A stretch of 8,385 nucleotides of DNA from Acidobacteriaceae bacterium. GTDB taxonomy: Bacteria; Acidobacteriota; Terriglobia; Terriglobales; Acidobacteriaceae. The stretch's first letter is position 1. Each line of letters begins with the position of its first letter. Position numbers and translations under genes: made by a program. This document shows, piece by piece, positions 6,708 to 8,385 of this stretch. Below the pieces are notes generated by a model. The model saw only the letters and a program-made list of their open reading frames with translations. It ran no database searches and was not told where the DNA came from. The DNA lies in contig JAUTWY010000546.1 in NCBI GenBank assembly GCA_030838305.1, positions 1-8,385 on the forward strand. The letters are read 5' to 3'.

Positions 6708-7601
6708 TCAGCCCGCCAGCCTCGCCGCGAAGGCCAGCACCAGCGCCCCTACGATGATGCGATACGCCGCAAACGGCGCGAACCCGCGCTTGCGGACGTA
6801 GGCCATGAACCACGCGACCGAGGCGTAGGCGACGAGGTACGAAACCACGAAGCCAATGGCCAGCACGATCCATCCATGCGCGTCGATCTGCGAAACGCCA
6901 ATTGGATTTTCGCCCTTGCCTCGCAGCGATTTGAACAGCGTGTACCCCGTGGCTGCAACCATGGTCGGGATCGAGACGAAGAAAGAGAATTCAAGCGCTG
7001 CGGCCCGCGACATCCCAGCAAGCTGGCCGCCGGCAATGGTCGCCATCGATCGCGACGTTCCCGGAAACACTCCCGAGAAAATCTGGCAGAAGCCAATCCA
7101 GACGGCTTGTCCCAGGCTCATGCTTTCCATCTTCCATGTACGGATGCGGCTGCCGGCAGCGGACGGCCCCGCGGCTTCCGACTTCGCGTTCATGGCATCG
7201 ACGATCCACATGACGACGCCGCCGATCAGCAGCGACCAGCCGATGATGTACAAGTTCTCCAGGTGCTTGCCAATGACCTTGGTCAGCAGGAAGGAAGGGA
7301 TGGCCGTAACCACAAATGCGATCGTAACCAATCCCAAGGGATGTGTGATGACCGTGCGGTCGCCACGCTCGCCGCGTGGGAACGTAGAGAGAAACTTCGC
7401 AATGCGATCGCGAAAATATACCGGCAGGCAGGCGATCGCGCCCAGTTGAATGACGATGGAGTACATCTTCCAGTAGCCGTCCGACAGGCTGACATGCAGC
7501 AACGCTTCCGACAGCCTGAGATGCGCAGTCGAGCTGACCGGCAGGAATTCTGTCAAGCCTTCCACAATCCCCAGCACAAGAGACAGCAGGTAGTCGTTCA
7601 A
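6708..7601 (-). CDS. uppP: Undecaprenyl-diphosphatase UppP/BacA
   Basis: Integral membrane phosphatase that converts undecaprenyl diphosphate to undecaprenyl phosphate, recycling the lipid carrier for peptidoglycan and other envelope polymers; extra copies give bacitracin resistance. The 297-residue product carries both family signatures: EGLTEFLPVSSTAH (14-27, with the catalytic E14xxxE18 pair and His27) and FPGTSRS (179-185, with Arg184). The second-half segment EFSFFVSIPTM is at 204-214. Multiple hydrophobic helices (about 46-63, 89-110, 116-135, 204-223, 243-268, 279-295) fit the family, and the length is slightly above E. coli BacA (about 273 aa). A hydrophilic loop at 138-160 accounts for part of the excess. 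The start is TTG at 7601-7599, supported by GGAGG four bases upstream and by the N-terminus matching the usual distance to the EGLTE motif. It lies 87 bases downstream of the TPR gene on the same strand, so co-transcription is possible. Confidence 0.97.
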   Translation of the reverse strand: MNDYLLSLVLGIVEGLTEFLPVSSTAHLRLSEALLHVSLSDGYWKMYSIVIQLGAIACLPVYFRDRIAKFLSTFPRGERGDRTVITHPLGLVTIAFVVTAIPSFLLTKVIGKHLENLYIIGWSLLIGGVVMWIVDAMNAKSEAAGPSAAGSRIRTWKMESMSLGQAVWIGFCQIFSGVFPGTSRSMATIAGGQLAGMSRAAALEFSFFVSIPTMVAATGYTLFKSLRGKGENPIGVSQIDAHGWIVLAIGFVVSYLVAYASVAWFMAYVRKRGFAPFAAYRIIVGALVLAFAARLAG

Positions 7602-7605
7602 TCAG

Positions 7606-7610
7606 CCTCC
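7606..7610 (-). promoter_or_regulatory. Ribosome binding site setting the TTG start of uppP
   Basis: The minus strand reads GGAGG-CTGA-TTG. The GGAGG is a strong Shine-Dalgarno match, with a short 4-base gap to the TTG at 7601. The only nearby ATG (7612-7610) is out of frame and reaches a stop after four codons, so the TTG is the real start. Confidence 0.65.
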
Positions 7611-7616
7611 ATGTAA

Positions 7617-7631
7617 GGCAACAGTATTGCC
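7617..7631. repeat. Inverted repeat just upstream of the uppP ribosome site
   Basis: GGCAA-CAGTA-TTGCC: 5-base arms around a 5-base centre, ending 6 bases upstream of the uppP GGAGG. A run of seven A (T on the coding strand) lies next to it at 7633-7639. It could act as an operator or as a leader hairpin limiting access to the ribosome site; there is no direct support for either. Confidence 0.3.
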
Positions 7632-7667
7632 GAAAAAAATTCGAGGTGGTTAGAGTAGACAGCCTGA

Positions 7668-7685
7668 ATCGCGGAGACCGCCGAG
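7668..7685 (-). repeat. Third, inverted copy of the short intergenic repeat
   Basis: The minus strand reads CTCGGCGGTCTCCGCGAT, matching the composite of the two units at 483-522. It contains a short GCGG-TCT-CCGC dyad of its own. It lies only 3 bases beyond the TPR gene's stop codon, so it would be at the 3' end of that gene's transcript. Confidence 0.45.
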
Positions 7686-7688
7686 CCT

Positions 7689-8385
7689 CTAATCGCCGGC
7701 GTTGCCGTAAGTCGGGATGCCTTGCTGGATGTAGAAAATCAGCTTCCGGGCGCGTAGGGCCCAATCGCTTTTTTCGTACTGGCTGACAATCTTCTGGGCC
7801 AGCGACAGGGCGCGATCCTTCGATTCCGCCGATTTCTTTTGGTTGGGCTCAGTCTTGTAAATCTCAATCATTGCCGAGCGCCGCCAGGCCGCGTTGTACA
7901 ACGCTTCCGGCGCAGCCGTAGATTGTGGGTGCTCGCTGGCGTACTTCTCGTAAATTTCAGCTTCTTTGTCTGGACACTTCGATCGGCCTTCCCAGTCACC
8001 GCAGAGCTTATTGTCGAGCGTGCGAAAGCTCGCCAATTCCGCCCATTTGGTGCCGGGATATTTCTTGTTCACCAGCTTCATCCACTCTTCATTGATCTGT
8101 CCGCGCATGTAGGCCTCGCGCTCGCGGGCGGAAGGCCGCGTCATAATGTCGGATCGGTCAATCTGCCAGCGAATATCGGCGGCGCGATACAGAGCTTCCG
8201 CGGCGAGCGGCGAGGTGGGCATCAAGTCGTACACGCGATAGTACAGCCGCATCGCATCCTGCGCGGCATCGCGGCGGCCGCGGCGGCGGCTGGCCTGGTC
8301 CTCGGAGTCCGCGGCTTCGCCGAAGATTATTTTGTCGCCGTCCGGAGTTGTAGTGCTGACCAGACCCTTGGCCGGAACCCAGCCG
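7689..8385 (-). CDS. BamD-like TPR protein, possibly with an SH3-like domain (N-terminus outside window)
   Basis: The frame is open from the right edge of the window to TAG at 7691-7689, giving 231 residues; internal Met codons such as that at 8252 need not be the start. The visible N-terminal end, GWVPAKGLVSTTTPDGDKII, resembles the last strands of a bacterial SH3 domain (the usual 'GWVxxxxL' ending). A linker rich in acidic then arginine residues (RRRRGRR, coded by a CGG-type run at 8271-8288) follows. The rest is helical with TPR/BamD-like units: YRVYDLMPTSPLAAEALYRA, YEKYASEHPQSTAAPEALYN and ALSLAQKIVSQYEKSDWALR. Such proteins usually act in the periplasm in envelope assembly or as scaffolds. 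The signal peptide or lipobox that would show location is beyond the window. BamD itself lacks an SH3 domain, so a dedicated SH3-TPR protein is more likely than the true BamD. Confidence 0.72.
   Translation of the reverse strand, partial: GWVPAKGLVSTTTPDGDKIIFGEAADSEDQASRRRGRRDAAQDAMRLYYRVYDLMPTSPLAAEALYRAADIRWQIDRSDIMTRPSAREREAYMRGQINEEWMKLVNKKYPGTKWAELASFRTLDNKLCGDWEGRSKCPDKEAEIYEKYASEHPQSTAAPEALYNAAWRRSAMIEIYKTEPNQKKSAESKDRALSLAQKIVSQYEKSDWALRARKLIFYIQQGIPTYGNAGD

Noticed and set aside
6612..7616. 334-codon plus-strand frame opposite uppP
   Set aside because: It is fully antisense to a clear uppP gene and has a charge-rich composition without recognisable motifs.
8264..8294. CGG/GCC-rich run as a microsatellite
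   Set aside because: It stays in frame within the TPR gene and simply codes for an Arg-rich linker in a GC-rich genome; the repeats are imperfect.

Overview
The window looks like a chromosomal stretch of a moderately GC-rich Gram-negative bacterium, most likely an Acidobacteriota (Terriglobia/Koribacter-like). This assignment is inference. It rests on the style of the FtsK N-terminus, a CXXC mini-protein of a type I associate from memory with that phylum, the DUF2339/DUF3999 pair, and a BamD-like TPR protein next to uppP. No rRNA, tRNA, CRISPR array, transposase, integrase or phage gene is visible.

Left part (1-433): the end of a small three-helix membrane protein (+) that resembles a single PnuC/SemiSWEET-type helix bundle. 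It converges, with only 9 bases between stop codons, on a 64-residue CCHC mini-protein (-). A 184-base gap follows, carrying a short tandem repeat. 618-3733 is a two-gene (+) unit: a multi-spanning DUF2339 membrane protein, then a secreted and membrane-anchored DUF3999 protein, joined by an ATGA stop/start overlap.

Right part (3843-8385): three genes on the (-) strand, convergent with the DUF pair. In transcription order they are a BamD-like TPR protein with a possible SH3 tail (its N-terminus lies beyond the window), uppP/bacA (undecaprenyl-diphosphatase, TTG start), and ftsK/spoIIIE (septal DNA translocase). The 456-base gap between uppP and ftsK holds a row of stem-loops just after uppP, a possible 26-codon ORF, and a good sigma70-type promoter for ftsK. 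That promoter supports the ATG at 6251 as the ftsK start.

Functionally the right half is a housekeeping envelope and division neighbourhood: lipid-carrier recycling for peptidoglycan, DNA clearance at the septum, and an envelope-type TPR protein. The left pair is an uncharacterised envelope module. I see no clearly new defence, mobile or RNA system. The items most worth a second look are the uncharacterised DUF2339/DUF3999 module, the two small proteins, the short repeat found in two distant intergenic gaps, and the structured uppP-ftsK gap.
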